The position numbers and the translations under genes are program-made. From NCBI GenBank assembly GCA_047638975.1, contig JBLINB010000012.1:1-39461 (forward strand): a stretch of 39,461 bases of DNA. Direction: 5' to 3'. Positions 1-8,152 of the stretch are shown here, one piece after another. The stretch comes from JAPKEZ01 sp047638975. Lineage in GTDB: Bacteria > Planctomycetota > UBA1135. The notes below the pieces were generated by a model that ran no database searches, had not been told where the DNA came from, and saw only the letters and a list, made by a program, of their open reading frames with translations. Within the stretch, counting starts at the first letter, position 1, and every line of letters begins with the position of its first letter.

Positions 1-152
1 AAGGACAGCGGTGCTACGATTACAGGAATATCGGAGAATTCAATTTGCTGTTCGCCCTCGACGATTTCTTCATCGCCAAACATAGGCAAGCCGCAACTGG
101 CTAGCAAAGAAAAAGCCACTAGACAAATGGCTAGTGGCGTCGATTTTCTCAA
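1..152 (-). CDS. Putative lipoprotein, N-terminal part only (runs off the left edge)
   Basis: Reading the minus strand from a TTG at 152 gives an open frame to the window edge, about 50 residues. It starts LRKSTPLAICLVAFSLLASC: a basic start, a hydrophobic stretch and a good lipobox (L-A-S-C), so it is probably a lipid-anchored envelope protein. After the cysteine comes a short acidic region (GDEEIVEGEQQ). The start is 4 bp after the stop codon of the OmpH-like gene, so the two are probably co-transcribed. No Shine-Dalgarno is visible and the start is TTG, so the exact start is uncertain. The function cannot be told from this fragment. Confidence 0.55.
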   Translation of the reverse strand, partial: MRKSTPLAICLVAFSLLASCGLPMFGDEEIVEGEQQIEFSDIPVIVAPLS

Positions 153-156
153 TCGA

Positions 157-573
157 TTAAATAGCAGAGATGATTGCAGCTGTAGCATCGGTAACATTAG
201 TGTAACCGGAAATACCACCCTGTTCTACTATCAATGTGTAACTTGAACTGGCAGCGACTTTTTTCAGTGCCACTTTATAAGTGTTCGTTGCTTCACGGAT
301 TAACTTGTTGTAGCGAGCAGAGCCTTTCTCTACGCCCTCTTTCTTAATAGTTTTTCCGGCTGGTGTAGCGTTATAGACCTCTGTAGAGCGTACAGTTGCT
401 ACCTTAGCGTTGCCTGCCGGGTCAAAAGAGCTGGCATTACCGTGTCGCACTTTCGAGCGATCTAGACGTACCTCAGATTCGGCCATAACGGCATCAAATG
501 CTGAGAAGTTTGCTGAAGCCACCAATGCTAATGGTGAGATGATCAGGGCGAGTACTGCGAAGGCGGTTTTCAT
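157..573 (-). CDS. Secreted OmpH/Skp-like protein
   Basis: A 138-residue protein starting MKTAFAVLALII, with a clear Sec signal peptide probably cleaved after ALVASA near residue 21. A longer frame begins at 615, but the ATG at 573 has AGGAG about 9 nt upstream and places the signal peptide at the N-terminus. The C-terminal half resembles the end of OmpH/Skp periplasmic chaperones: a Lys-rich helix, then YKVALKKVAASSSYTLIVEQ, Gly-Gly, and a closing VTDATAAIISAI like the family's 'DiTdeVikal' ending. The N-terminal part is not obviously OmpH-like, so this may be a shortened or diverged member. It lies downstream of the pnp terminator and just ahead of a lipoprotein gene. The family call is from memory of the pattern, not a search. 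Confidence 0.6.
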   Translation of the reverse strand: MKTAFAVLALIISPLALVASANFSAFDAVMAESEVRLDRSKVRHGNASSFDPAGNAKVATVRSTEVYNATPAGKTIKKEGVEKGSARYNKLIREATNTYKVALKKVAASSSYTLIVEQGGISGYTNVTDATAAIISAI

Positions 574-632
574 GATGTTGATTCTCCTATTGTAAATGGA
601 TACGTCACGAAACACACTATGGTTGCTACATT

Positions 633-659
633 TTTATACTTTTTTTAATAAATACTCAA
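633..659 (-). promoter_or_regulatory. Candidate promoter for the OmpH-like gene
   Basis: In a very AT-rich intergenic stretch the minus strand has TTGAGT (654-659) and TATAAA (633-638) separated by 15 bp. This is short spacing, so the call is tentative. A TACAAT nearer the start codon is an alternative -10. Confidence 0.3.
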
Positions 660-707
660 GTTTTAGACCGTTTTGGCCGAAGCAACCACTATATATAGAC
701 ATCAAAT

Positions 708-744
708 AAAAAAAGGTGGCGCAAAATTTCACTTTTGCGCCACC
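708..744 (-). terminator. Rho-independent terminator after pnp
   Basis: Perfect 12-bp inverted repeat: GGTGGCGCAAAA at 715-726 and TTTTGCGCCACC at 733-744, with a 6-nt loop. On the minus strand the stem is followed directly by seven T residues (708-714). It lies 16 bp past the pnp stop codon and separates the rpsO-pnp operon from the OmpH-like gene. Confidence 0.93.
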
Positions 745-760
745 TAAACGACTAAATCTG

Positions 761-3016
761 TTAGTCGCGACGGCCACGGCCACGATCATCGCGACCTCCA
801 CCACCGCGGCTATCGCGGCTGTCACGGCGTGGAGCACGTGGGCGAGGCTTAGCTGCTTCTTCAAGAGCAGCTGCAATATCTTCTTCAGATTCAAGCATTG
901 CAACGCGACGGCTTAGGCGAACTTTGCCAGAGCGCTCGTCAACATTTAGCACGATTACAGTAATTTCATCGCCTTCCTTGCAGACATCAGCCACGTCTTC
1001 AACGCGCCCTTCTTCTAGCTCGGAAATGTGACACATGCCTTCTTGGCCGCCACCTAGCTCGACGAAACAGCCGAAATCTTTAACACCTGTAACCTTACCA
1101 GTGAAACGTTCGCCGGCTTTGATGACTCGTGTTTGAGCTGCAATCTTTTCGATACAGGCTTCAACGTTCGCCACTGGGTTACCAGAAACTTGGATGTTAC
1201 CGTCATCGTCAAGCACACTGACGTTTACGCCGAATGTCTCTTGTAGATCTTTGATGTTAGCGCCCTTTGGACCAATCAAGAAGCCTATCTTATCAGAAGG
1301 AATCTTGATGCTCTTGTTAACTGGCGCATATGGAGAAACCTCTTCGCAAGGGCCACCCAGGATTTCGTTCATCTTATCTAAGATATGCAAGCGACCGTCT
1401 TTTGCCTGAATGATAGATTCATCAAGGATTGCAGCTGATAAGCCTTTAACCTTGATATCCATTTGCAGAGCAGTGATGCCGTTTACAGTACCCGTTACTT
1501 TGAAGTCCATGTCGCCATGGTGATCTTCTGAACCTAGGATGTCGGACAAGATAGCGTATTCGCCATTTGTTTCGTCCATGATGAGTCCCATTGCGATACC
1601 AGCAACAGGTGACTTCATCGGTACACCCGCATCTAGCATAGACAATGTACCACCACAAACAGACGCCATCGATGACGAACCGTTTGACTCGGTGATATCT
1701 GACACGATACGAATCGTGTAAGGGAAATCATTGTAGTCAGGCAACATTGGGTAGAGCGCACGCTCAGCCAAGCAACCGTGACCTAATTCACGACGTGAAG
1801 TACCACGTAGCATTTTTGCTTCGCCAGTACAGAACGGAGGGAAGTTGTAGTGTAGGAAGAACTTGCTCTTAGCGCGTTCAGCCTGCAAGCCATCTAGGAA
1901 CATCTCGTCGTCGGTAGAACCAAGTGTTGCGGTAACAATCGCTTGAGTCTCGCCGCGTGTGAACAAGGCAGAGCCGTGCACGCGTGGCAACATACGAGTT
2001 TCGATGTCAATTTGACGGATCGTCTTTGTATCACGACCATCTACACGACGCCCGTGAAGGGTCATATCGCGCTCGACAGTGTTAACAACAGCCTTCGCAG
2101 CAGACTTCATAGTCTTTTGCGCTGCCTGATCTTCGTCGCTATCGCCAGCTGGTGCCATTTCAGCAACCACCTGAGCAACAAAGGCATCGGAAGCGTCGTA
2201 ACGCTCGAACTTGCCATCGGTTGAGAGAACCTTTTCGACTGCAGCTTGAGTGTACTTTTCGAGAATCGAATCATGCACTGAAGAATCTTTTACTTTGACT
2301 ACTGGCACGATTTTCTCGACGCCAACTTTCTCGCGCAATTCTTCAAGCATAGAACAGATGTCTTTGATGACTTCGTGCCCTGCCGCAAGTGCTACGCTTA
2401 CTTCTGAGTCTGGCAGCTCTTTGGCGCCAGCTTCAACCATGCATACTGAACCAGCGTTACCTGACATAGTCAGATCAAGTAGGTTGTTTTCCATGGCGAT
2501 TACAGAGTGAGTTGGGTTGATGATTACATTACCATCGACATAACCCAAACGAACTGCAGCCATTGCACCCTCAAAAGGAATCTTCGAGATATGGATGGCA
2601 GCCATTCCGCCAATCATATGCAATATTTCAGGCTCGTTTTCTTGGTCGTACGATAATACTGATGACATTACTTGAACTTCGTTCATGTAACCTTCAGCAA
2701 ACATCGGACGTACCGAACGATCTAGCAAACGCATAGCTAATACTTCTTTAGTAGAAGGACGTGCTTCGCGCTTGAAGAAGCCACCAGGGATTTTACCGGC
2801 AGCGTATGTTTTTTCACGGTAATCTACCGTGAGGGGGAAAAAGCCCATATCTTTTGGGCCACCGTCTACGACTGTAGACATTACTACTGTTTCACCATAG
2901 CTAACCAGGACAGAACCTGATGCTTGCTTGGCAATCCAGCCAGTTTCGATAGTGAGCGTACGCCCACCGATTTCGCGTGACACTGAAGTCACATTTTTAT
3001 TTTTTGAAATTGTCAT
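761..3016 (-). CDS. pnp: Polyribonucleotide nucleotidyltransferase (PNPase)
   Basis: PNPase degrades RNA 3' to 5' by phosphorolysis and is a core part of bacterial mRNA decay. At 751 residues it is slightly longer than E. coli PNPase. The usual order is visible: a first RNase PH-like domain, a helical linker, a second RNase PH domain (VHGSALFTRGETQAIV, then HYNFPPF and the catalytic-site segment SEDHHGDMDFKVTGT), a KH domain with its GPKG loop near residue 582, and an S1 domain (GKVTGVKDFGCFVEL). The extra length is a Gly/Arg/Asp-rich tail ending RGRGRRD, plausibly for RNA binding. It follows rpsO by 35 bp, the classical rpsO-pnp pairing, and ends at an intrinsic terminator. Confidence 0.98.
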   Translation of the reverse strand: MTISKNKNVTSVSREIGGRTLTIETGWIAKQASGSVLVSYGETVVMSTVVDGGPKDMGFFPLTVDYREKTYAAGKIPGGFFKREARPSTKEVLAMRLLDRSVRPMFAEGYMNEVQVMSSVLSYDQENEPEILHMIGGMAAIHISKIPFEGAMAAVRLGYVDGNVIINPTHSVIAMENNLLDLTMSGNAGSVCMVEAGAKELPDSEVSVALAAGHEVIKDICSMLEELREKVGVEKIVPVVKVKDSSVHDSILEKYTQAAVEKVLSTDGKFERYDASDAFVAQVVAEMAPAGDSDEDQAAQKTMKSAAKAVVNTVERDMTLHGRRVDGRDTKTIRQIDIETRMLPRVHGSALFTRGETQAIVTATLGSTDDEMFLDGLQAERAKSKFFLHYNFPPFCTGEAKMLRGTSRRELGHGCLAERALYPMLPDYNDFPYTIRIVSDITESNGSSSMASVCGGTLSMLDAGVPMKSPVAGIAMGLIMDETNGEYAILSDILGSEDHHGDMDFKVTGTVNGITALQMDIKVKGLSAAILDESIIQAKDGRLHILDKMNEILGGPCEEVSPYAPVNKSIKIPSDKIGFLIGPKGANIKDLQETFGVNVSVLDDDGNIQVSGNPVANVEACIEKIAAQTRVIKAGERFTGKVTGVKDFGCFVELGGGQEGMCHISELEEGRVEDVADVCKEGDEITVIVLNVDERSGKVRLSRRVAMLESEEDIAAALEEAAKPRPRAPRRDSRDSRGGGGRDDRGRGRRD

Positions 3017-3051
3017 TCCGCTTTCCGCTTAATGTTTTTGTTTATTATGGA

Positions 3052-3321
3052 TTAGCCGCGAATTTTAAGTTTCTCTATTAACACGTGGTGGCGATGCGCA
3101 TCTTTCTTGCGTAGGTAACCTAGCAATTTGCGACGCTTGGCAACTTTGCCTAACATGCCTCGACGTGATGAAGTGTCTTTCTTATGAGACTTTAAGTGCT
3201 CTGTCAGTTGACGAATGTCTTCTGTCAGGATTGCTACTTGTACTTCTGGAGAACCTGTATCACCCTCATTGCGGGCGAATTCACGAATAATTTCTTGTGT
3301 TTGTTGTGTTGTGAGTGGCAT
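3052..3321 (-). CDS. rpsO: 30S ribosomal protein S15
   Basis: An 89-residue protein, the normal length for S15, which binds 16S rRNA in the platform of the small subunit. Hallmarks are GDTGSPEVQVAILTEDI, LTEHLKSHKKD, SRRGML and RRKLLGYLRKKD. The ATG at 3321 has AGGA 6 nt upstream. It is the first gene of the rpsO-pnp operon. The upstream region has a perfect TATAAT and a short hairpin. In E. coli S15 represses its own translation through a leader structure; whether this hairpin does so is not shown. Confidence 0.98.
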   Translation of the reverse strand: MPLTTQQTQEIIREFARNEGDTGSPEVQVAILTEDIRQLTEHLKSHKKDTSSRRGMLGKVAKRRKLLGYLRKKDAHRHHVLIEKLKIRG

Positions 3322-3347
3322 GTTTTTCCTTTGTTAAGCCATTCGTG

Positions 3348-3365
3348 GTAGACGAAATTGTCTAC
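3348..3365 (-). promoter_or_regulatory. Hairpin in the rpsO leader
   Basis: GTAGAC (3348-3353) and GTCTAC (3360-3365) form a perfect 6-bp stem around a 6-nt loop in the predicted 5' leader of rpsO, about 27 nt before the ATG. It may be part of an autoregulatory leader, but the match is short. Confidence 0.35.
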
Positions 3366-3410
3366 TACGCCAAAAATCCAGGCAGAGGGCCCAGACTAGA
3401 GGTCGCGCAG

Positions 3411-3423
3411 ATTATAACGTTAT
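3411..3423 (-). promoter_or_regulatory. Likely -10 element of the rpsO-pnp promoter, overlapped by a palindrome
   Basis: The minus strand reads a perfect TATAAT at 3416-3411, which would start transcription near 3404 and give a leader of about 80 nt. No good -35 is seen at normal spacing. A 10-bp palindrome, ATAACGTTAT (3414-3423), overlaps the -10 and could be an operator or chance. Confidence 0.5.
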
Positions 3424-3455
3424 GCCACTGGATAGTGTGCGGCACAACGTCGATA

Positions 3456-6398
3456 TTAAAAGCTGACTACACCCGCTACTACCGCTGATTTAGCCCAACT
3501 GATACGATCGCGCTTTATAACGTTAAGGAAAAAGCCAATCTCGCTAAATGCTGGGGCCATCTCATATGCTGAGGTGTACGCCCTCCAGCTAACACTTGGT
3601 GCCGTGGACAGCGGGATAAGAGGTGAGAGGCCGCCTGGTGCATCGAGCAATGACGGCAGCACGATGCTTCCTGCAGAAGCTGCAGAGCGCATCACGTAGA
3701 CATCCCACACGTTTTCCGCGACCGAGGAGTCGGTTATTACGATCTCGTACATCCCTTCGCTAAGGTTTAGAGTGTCGCTAAAGGTTGCCGTAAAAGGATA
3801 AGTACCACCGGCCCAAGCGCCACCGGTCGTAGGTACATCTGGCATACTGACAGCCGCACTTGCTGGTGACGTAGCGACGGATGCAGCCACCATTGCCGAG
3901 ACTTGATTGCCACTGGCGTCGGCGGCGTAGACATTCAAATTAACATTCAAACTATCCGCCCCTTCTGCTATCGCCTCAGACAACAAGTTTATTTCTAATT
4001 CGGCAGCACCATTAACAGCAGGCGCGATAATACTAAGATCTAAAGATCCGGCGCCGACGACAACCGGGCCACTTAGACCGGGGATAACCGTAGAAATCGT
4101 TACACCGCTAATAACGGGGGCACCAGTGAACCCCGATCCTGCAGTGATTACCACGGGATAAATGTAATTTGTAGAAGGTGCTACGGTGTTTGACGACTCG
4201 GCCATCGCGATGGTCGGCACGATAGCGCCAGAGGCTGTAGACGGAGCAGTGATAATTCTTTCTTCAACTCCGACAAATCGGAAATACCTCTTTACTATCG
4301 GTCCCGAGAAGGATTCCACATCATGGAATGCGACAAACCAACCAGGTCGATTGATTGCACTAGAAATAAAGTCTCCGAAAAGTTGGTCGAGATCAAAATA
4401 TTGAATCATAAACTCGTCGCTATCACCCGCGGATGTCGCCAGCGTATTTGAACCAATCTGACTAATGCCGGAAGTAAGGTTTAGTATTTGTGGCGACACC
4501 GATACCTGAATTGAAGATTCTGGAGACAGGGGCAAGGAAACGATACTAGCATCGACGCCCACTAGCGTTGTAGCATGCCACCCGAGCCGCTGAATGGTTA
4601 CTGTTTGCGCGCCTACCCTGCCGCTAAAGGTGACTGAGCCACCACTGCCACTGATTGCGAAGTCTTCATTACCGCCACCAAAATCTTCGATGTGCACCGT
4701 TGCGCCGCCAATCGGAAATAAATGATTGGCATCAAGAGCCACAATGCGCATAATGCCGCTTGCCGTGGCCAAATCATTACCGCCGACAAATCCGCTAAAG
4801 TGCGCTTCGGCTGTTACCGGGGAAAATGCCGTGTTGCCGACTGCATCTGTAAGTTCCAACACGAATGGCTCTGGACCTTCGGTTACTGCTGCCGGAGCTG
4901 GGTCGAAAGAGTTTGCTATGAAAAAATTATCTTCGCTAACTACGGGCACCACTCGGTCGCCAGCAACGTCGAGATTAATTTTTCCGAGAGATTCAGTAGC
5001 CAAACCATAAGGACGCACTACCGGCAAAGATGAGCGAAACTGACCAAGAAACGAGCCAAAAGGTGGCCCGAATTGCGTAAACGCTGGCGGAATCAAATCG
5101 TGAATGACAGGTTCGAATTGCGCGTCGTCGTTGAGATGTAATACGACAGCGGTACGCAAACCACCGCGTTCGGTGTATGCCGCCAACAGCATTTCAGAAA
5201 CTGCCTCAAAGACAGGTGCTTGCACCCCTAGGAGCGTAGCTGTCAAATCGACATCAAAGTTTACTAAGCCTGCCCCTGCGACTAATTCGGCAGTAACCAG
5301 ACGTTCATCTTCTATGTTGTTTTCATCGTATTGATGAATGCGCAACACCACTGGATCGGTTGCGAGCGATCCCACTGGCATCAAAACCTGTAAAGGGAAT
5401 AATTGATAGTTCGCTAAGTTAGCAGCCGGCACAAACGGGTCGAAATCTAGATTGTCTAATTGGATCTCTTGCGGACGCTGCAAACTCATTGTTAGCCAAT
5501 TACTTTGATAGCTGTTTGCTAGAAACAAATGTGAAATACTTGAATCAGCAATGGTAGTATTAATGTTGAGCTGCAAGTTAGCAGCCAAATCATTAGCGTC
5601 ATCATTATGGTCGAAGCTGAATACGCGATCGCCGGCATGCCGTGACGCGAATGCGGCAGTAGTATCGTAATCTGCCGAAAAAGACGTCGTTTGATTACTT
5701 AGCGACACTGAAGCGCTAATAGTCGTTGTATCAATTTGTTTAGAGAATACGACGACTGCCTGACTATCATTAGTTTGATCAATCGAAGAGTCAAGCGGAT
5801 AGGTAGCTAATATTGTTGGCGGCACGCCGTCGACAGTTGCTGCTGTAGTAAACTCGAGTAACACCGGCGACAACCCTGGGTCGTAGGCGAGCCCGTCGAG
5901 GTCTACGGGGCCGTCATTAGCCGTTAGCTGATATGTAGTATTAGGGGTTAATACAAACTGCGGCTGGACAATCAACAAACGGTTAGCCATCAGCCAAGTG
6001 GACGGGCTTGTGGATATTAAAGTGCCGAATGTTTTCTCGCGCAACTCAAAGGAACCATTGGTCACAGTGTTCGCCTTCATGCTTTCGCTGTAATAGATCG
6101 ATATTACAGAGTGGCAGTCAACCGTTTGCATATTTGGCGCGGCATCAAGAATAAGTGGACGTCCGGCTAAAATCAGTGATCCATGCTCAGGCGCAGACGC
6201 GCCTTGGTCGGGCAAAGTGCTGCCGCCGCCGCCGCCGCCGCCTTCGCCGCCACCGCCTTCGTCATCATCGCGGTCAGGGTCGAACACTACCGTTGGAGAC
6301 TTGGTAGAACAGGTTTGACCGACTAAACTAAAGCTTAGCAGTAAAGCTAAGGCAGTGAGAGCTTTTGCGAATAAATTGGCGTTATGGTGCATCTGCAT
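3456..6398 (-). CDS. Large secreted protein with SbsA-type Ig-like domains
   Basis: A 980-residue exported protein of unknown role. It starts MQMHHNANLFAKALTALALL, and the ATG at 6398 has AGGA 7 nt upstream. The signal peptide ends near VGQTC; the residues before this Cys are a poor lipobox, so a lipid anchor is possible but doubtful. An Asp-rich then Gly-rich linker follows (residues about 38-62). Next come one or two Big_5/SbsA-type Ig-like domains: about 80-185, with ISIYYSESM and LTPNTTYQLTA, and from about 190, with PPTILATYPLDSSIDQ and VVVFSKQID. The rest is low-charge, Ser/Thr/Val-rich beta-type sequence, probably more Ig-like modules. I see no catalytic motif. It is divergent from the TPR genes, suggesting a shared surface or periplasmic function, and no terminator is visible before rpsO. 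Confidence 0.75.
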   Translation of the reverse strand: MQMHHNANLFAKALTALALLLSFSLVGQTCSTKSPTVVFDPDRDDDEGGGGEGGGGGGGSTLPDQGASAPEHGSLILAGRPLILDAAPNMQTVDCHSVISIYYSESMKANTVTNGSFELREKTFGTLISTSPSTWLMANRLLIVQPQFVLTPNTTYQLTANDGPVDLDGLAYDPGLSPVLLEFTTAATVDGVPPTILATYPLDSSIDQTNDSQAVVVFSKQIDTTTISASVSLSNQTTSFSADYDTTAAFASRHAGDRVFSFDHNDDANDLAANLQLNINTTIADSSISHLFLANSYQSNWLTMSLQRPQEIQLDNLDFDPFVPAANLANYQLFPLQVLMPVGSLATDPVVLRIHQYDENNIEDERLVTAELVAGAGLVNFDVDLTATLLGVQAPVFEAVSEMLLAAYTERGGLRTAVVLHLNDDAQFEPVIHDLIPPAFTQFGPPFGSFLGQFRSSLPVVRPYGLATESLGKINLDVAGDRVVPVVSEDNFFIANSFDPAPAAVTEGPEPFVLELTDAVGNTAFSPVTAEAHFSGFVGGNDLATASGIMRIVALDANHLFPIGGATVHIEDFGGGNEDFAISGSGGSVTFSGRVGAQTVTIQRLGWHATTLVGVDASIVSLPLSPESSIQVSVSPQILNLTSGISQIGSNTLATSAGDSDEFMIQYFDLDQLFGDFISSAINRPGWFVAFHDVESFSGPIVKRYFRFVGVEERIITAPSTASGAIVPTIAMAESSNTVAPSTNYIYPVVITAGSGFTGAPVISGVTISTVIPGLSGPVVVGAGSLDLSIIAPAVNGAAELEINLLSEAIAEGADSLNVNLNVYAADASGNQVSAMVAASVATSPASAAVSMPDVPTTGGAWAGGTYPFTATFSDTLNLSEGMYEIVITDSSVAENVWDVYVMRSAASAGSIVLPSLLDAPGGLSPLIPLSTAPSVSWRAYTSAYEMAPAFSEIGFFLNVIKRDRISWAKSAVVAGVVSF
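6222..6242. repeat. (GCC)7 trinucleotide repeat
   Basis: Seven uninterrupted GCC units, followed by an imperfect extension to about 6256, encode the poly-Gly linker of the Ig-like protein on the minus strand. Changes in unit number would alter linker length without shifting the frame. Confidence 0.9.
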
Positions 6399-6408
6399 GG
6401 TAAGTTCC

Positions 6409-6414
6409 TATAAT
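6409..6414 (+). promoter_or_regulatory. Candidate -10 element for the TPR-trkA-trkH run
   Basis: A perfect TATAAT lies 16 bp before the ATG at 6431 in the 32-bp gap between divergent genes. No clear -35 is visible. The resulting leader would be about 10 nt, without a Shine-Dalgarno. The element abuts the ribosome binding site of the opposite gene. Confidence 0.4.
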
Positions 6415-6430
6415 ATAGACGTAATCAGCC

Positions 6431-8143
6431 ATGAAGTTACTACTTAATTTTACAACTATTCTTCCTTATGTGGTTTTTAGCATTTTTGCTAGCTGCTCAT
6501 CGGCGAATCATCCTATTGCTACTAGTAAGCAATACTCTGTACTTAATGACGCCGACTCTTCCGCGCACAACGACAGCACAGGCTTAGAAGATATAGATTA
6601 CGCTAACCTCGCGCTAGAAGTCGGTCTAGATCCAGAAAATGCTCTGCGGCAACTCGATGATTTACTCGCGTTGCATGACGCACCACGTTTACATTTGCTC
6701 TTTGGCCAGGCCTCTTTGAACCTACTTGAGCAGCGACAAATGGCAGGGACGCTGGGCCCTGGATTGGCCGCCGACTTATTTAGTGATGCCGATTCTTCCT
6801 TTGAGATGTGCGTCGACGACCCAAATACGCGCACTGCTGCGCTGCGTGGACAAGCGCGCTCACTATGCCGCCAAGGAGATTTCGTCAACGCTTGGGATGC
6901 TGCCCTACTATGGCATGCTAGCGATAGTTCTAATTTCGAGCTTAGCGACAACATCCTAATCGGCGAGATCGGTTTGGGGCGTGTCATCGCAGAACGTCAA
7001 CAAAATGCAAGCCCTACTCCGGCACCGCATCTTGCTATTGAGGCGCTCGAAGCGGCAATCGAAGCTGGAGCTCCATACGCCACTCGCATAAATCTCGCTG
7101 ATTTTCACACGTGGCAGCAACGCCCGGTCGTCGCGGCCGAGGCTCTAGCAAGTGCGATTCTGTCGGCGCCAGATAGCGAGACCGCCTATACACGACTAAG
7201 CAACTTGTGCACCGGTAATCGCAATTTGCACACCGCTACGCTGAAGCAATTATGTTTCGAACTTAGCAATTCGGCTACGGCCCTGTGGTACTACGGCGAA
7301 TCTCTATATCTGCAGGCACGTGATACACGCGCAGCGGCAGATTTCTTAAAGGCGATGCTAGCCCTCGACCAATCCGAGCAAGCTTTTGAGCAGGCCGCCA
7401 TCCTCAATGAAGCCTTTGCTACATCTTGCCGCGACTACATAAGTATTGTTAAGACTCAACGCGTTTGGTTACTGCGCGATGAGCAACGTATCGATGACGC
7501 CATTGCTTCGGTGCTTGATGTCATTGCTTATAACCCTGTGGCTATGAAGCAACCGCGGCGTGAAGAAAGTTTGCCGAATGCGATTGATTACCTCGTTAGT
7601 GATATTTACAAAAGCGGTGACTTGGTGAAAGCCACTGCATTCTTGCGCAGTATTTGTCTGGTCGATGACAGCGTCTCATCATTCGTAAACAACCTAGGCT
7701 TGTTTACGCGCGACCTTGCCGGCCGACTTGAGCGTAGTGAGCAGCCGGCTGCCGCTCATGAATTATATTTAGAATCATGGGACGTCTATTCGCGTTTAGT
7801 AGAGCTTGAACCAGAAGACCCACGTGCCATTAACGACCGCGCGCTGATCTCTGTTTATTATTTAGATGACCACCACGAATTTGCGGTACAAGAATTGCAT
7901 AGAGCTATTGTCGTTGGTGAAGATTTACTAGCTAAAATGGATGACAATGTTCCCGAGTCGGAACATCTGTACATCGATGAGGCCGTAGGAGACGCCTACG
8001 AAAATCTAGCTTACTACCAGGTTTTCCGTTTAAACCAGGTAGGCGATGCTGAAAAACTACTCAAAATAAGTGAAACACACTACCCTTTCAAAAAGAGAAA
8101 TGGCGTAATGATGATTCGCGAAAAGATCAAACAAATACAATAA
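6431..8143 (+). CDS. TPR-repeat envelope protein, probable lipoprotein
   Basis: A 570-residue protein beginning MKLLLNFTTILPYVVF, with a likely lipobox FASC near residue 22, so probably anchored to a membrane on the outside of the cytoplasm. The body is acidic, alpha-helical and Ala/Leu-rich, with diverged tetratricopeptide repeats (for example LFGQASLNLLEQ, NLADFHTWQQRP and LVELEPEDPRAINDRALI). TPRs are protein-binding scaffolds. An in-frame TAA lies just upstream of the ATG, so the start is firm, although no Shine-Dalgarno is seen. The C-terminal part resembles the next gene, 9 bp downstream, so the two look like a diverged tandem pair. The partner proteins are unknown. Confidence 0.7.
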   Translation: MKLLLNFTTILPYVVFSIFASCSSANHPIATSKQYSVLNDADSSAHNDSTGLEDIDYANLALEVGLDPENALRQLDDLLALHDAPRLHLLFGQASLNLLEQRQMAGTLGPGLAADLFSDADSSFEMCVDDPNTRTAALRGQARSLCRQGDFVNAWDAALLWHASDSSNFELSDNILIGEIGLGRVIAERQQNASPTPAPHLAIEALEAAIEAGAPYATRINLADFHTWQQRPVVAAEALASAILSAPDSETAYTRLSNLCTGNRNLHTATLKQLCFELSNSATALWYYGESLYLQARDTRAAADFLKAMLALDQSEQAFEQAAILNEAFATSCRDYISIVKTQRVWLLRDEQRIDDAIASVLDVIAYNPVAMKQPRREESLPNAIDYLVSDIYKSGDLVKATAFLRSICLVDDSVSSFVNNLGLFTRDLAGRLERSEQPAAAHELYLESWDVYSRLVELEPEDPRAINDRALISVYYLDDHHEFAVQELHRAIVVGEDLLAKMDDNVPESEHLYIDEAVGDAYENLAYYQVFRLNQVGDAEKLLKISETHYPFKKRNGVMMIREKIKQIQ

Positions 8144-8152
8144 TAAGTAACC

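Noticed and set aside
574..760. Small RNA or short gene in the AT-rich gap before the OmpH-like gene
   Set aside because: Only the pnp terminator and weak promoter-like hexamers are visible; the AT-richness alone does not support a gene.
4722..5033. Two overlapping plus-strand open frames inside the Ig-like gene
   Set aside because: No Shine-Dalgarno, no homology I recognise, and both lie inside a long coding frame with a signal peptide and a good start.
6222..6242. Phase-variable on/off switch
   Set aside because: The repeat unit is three bases, so slippage would not shift the reading frame.
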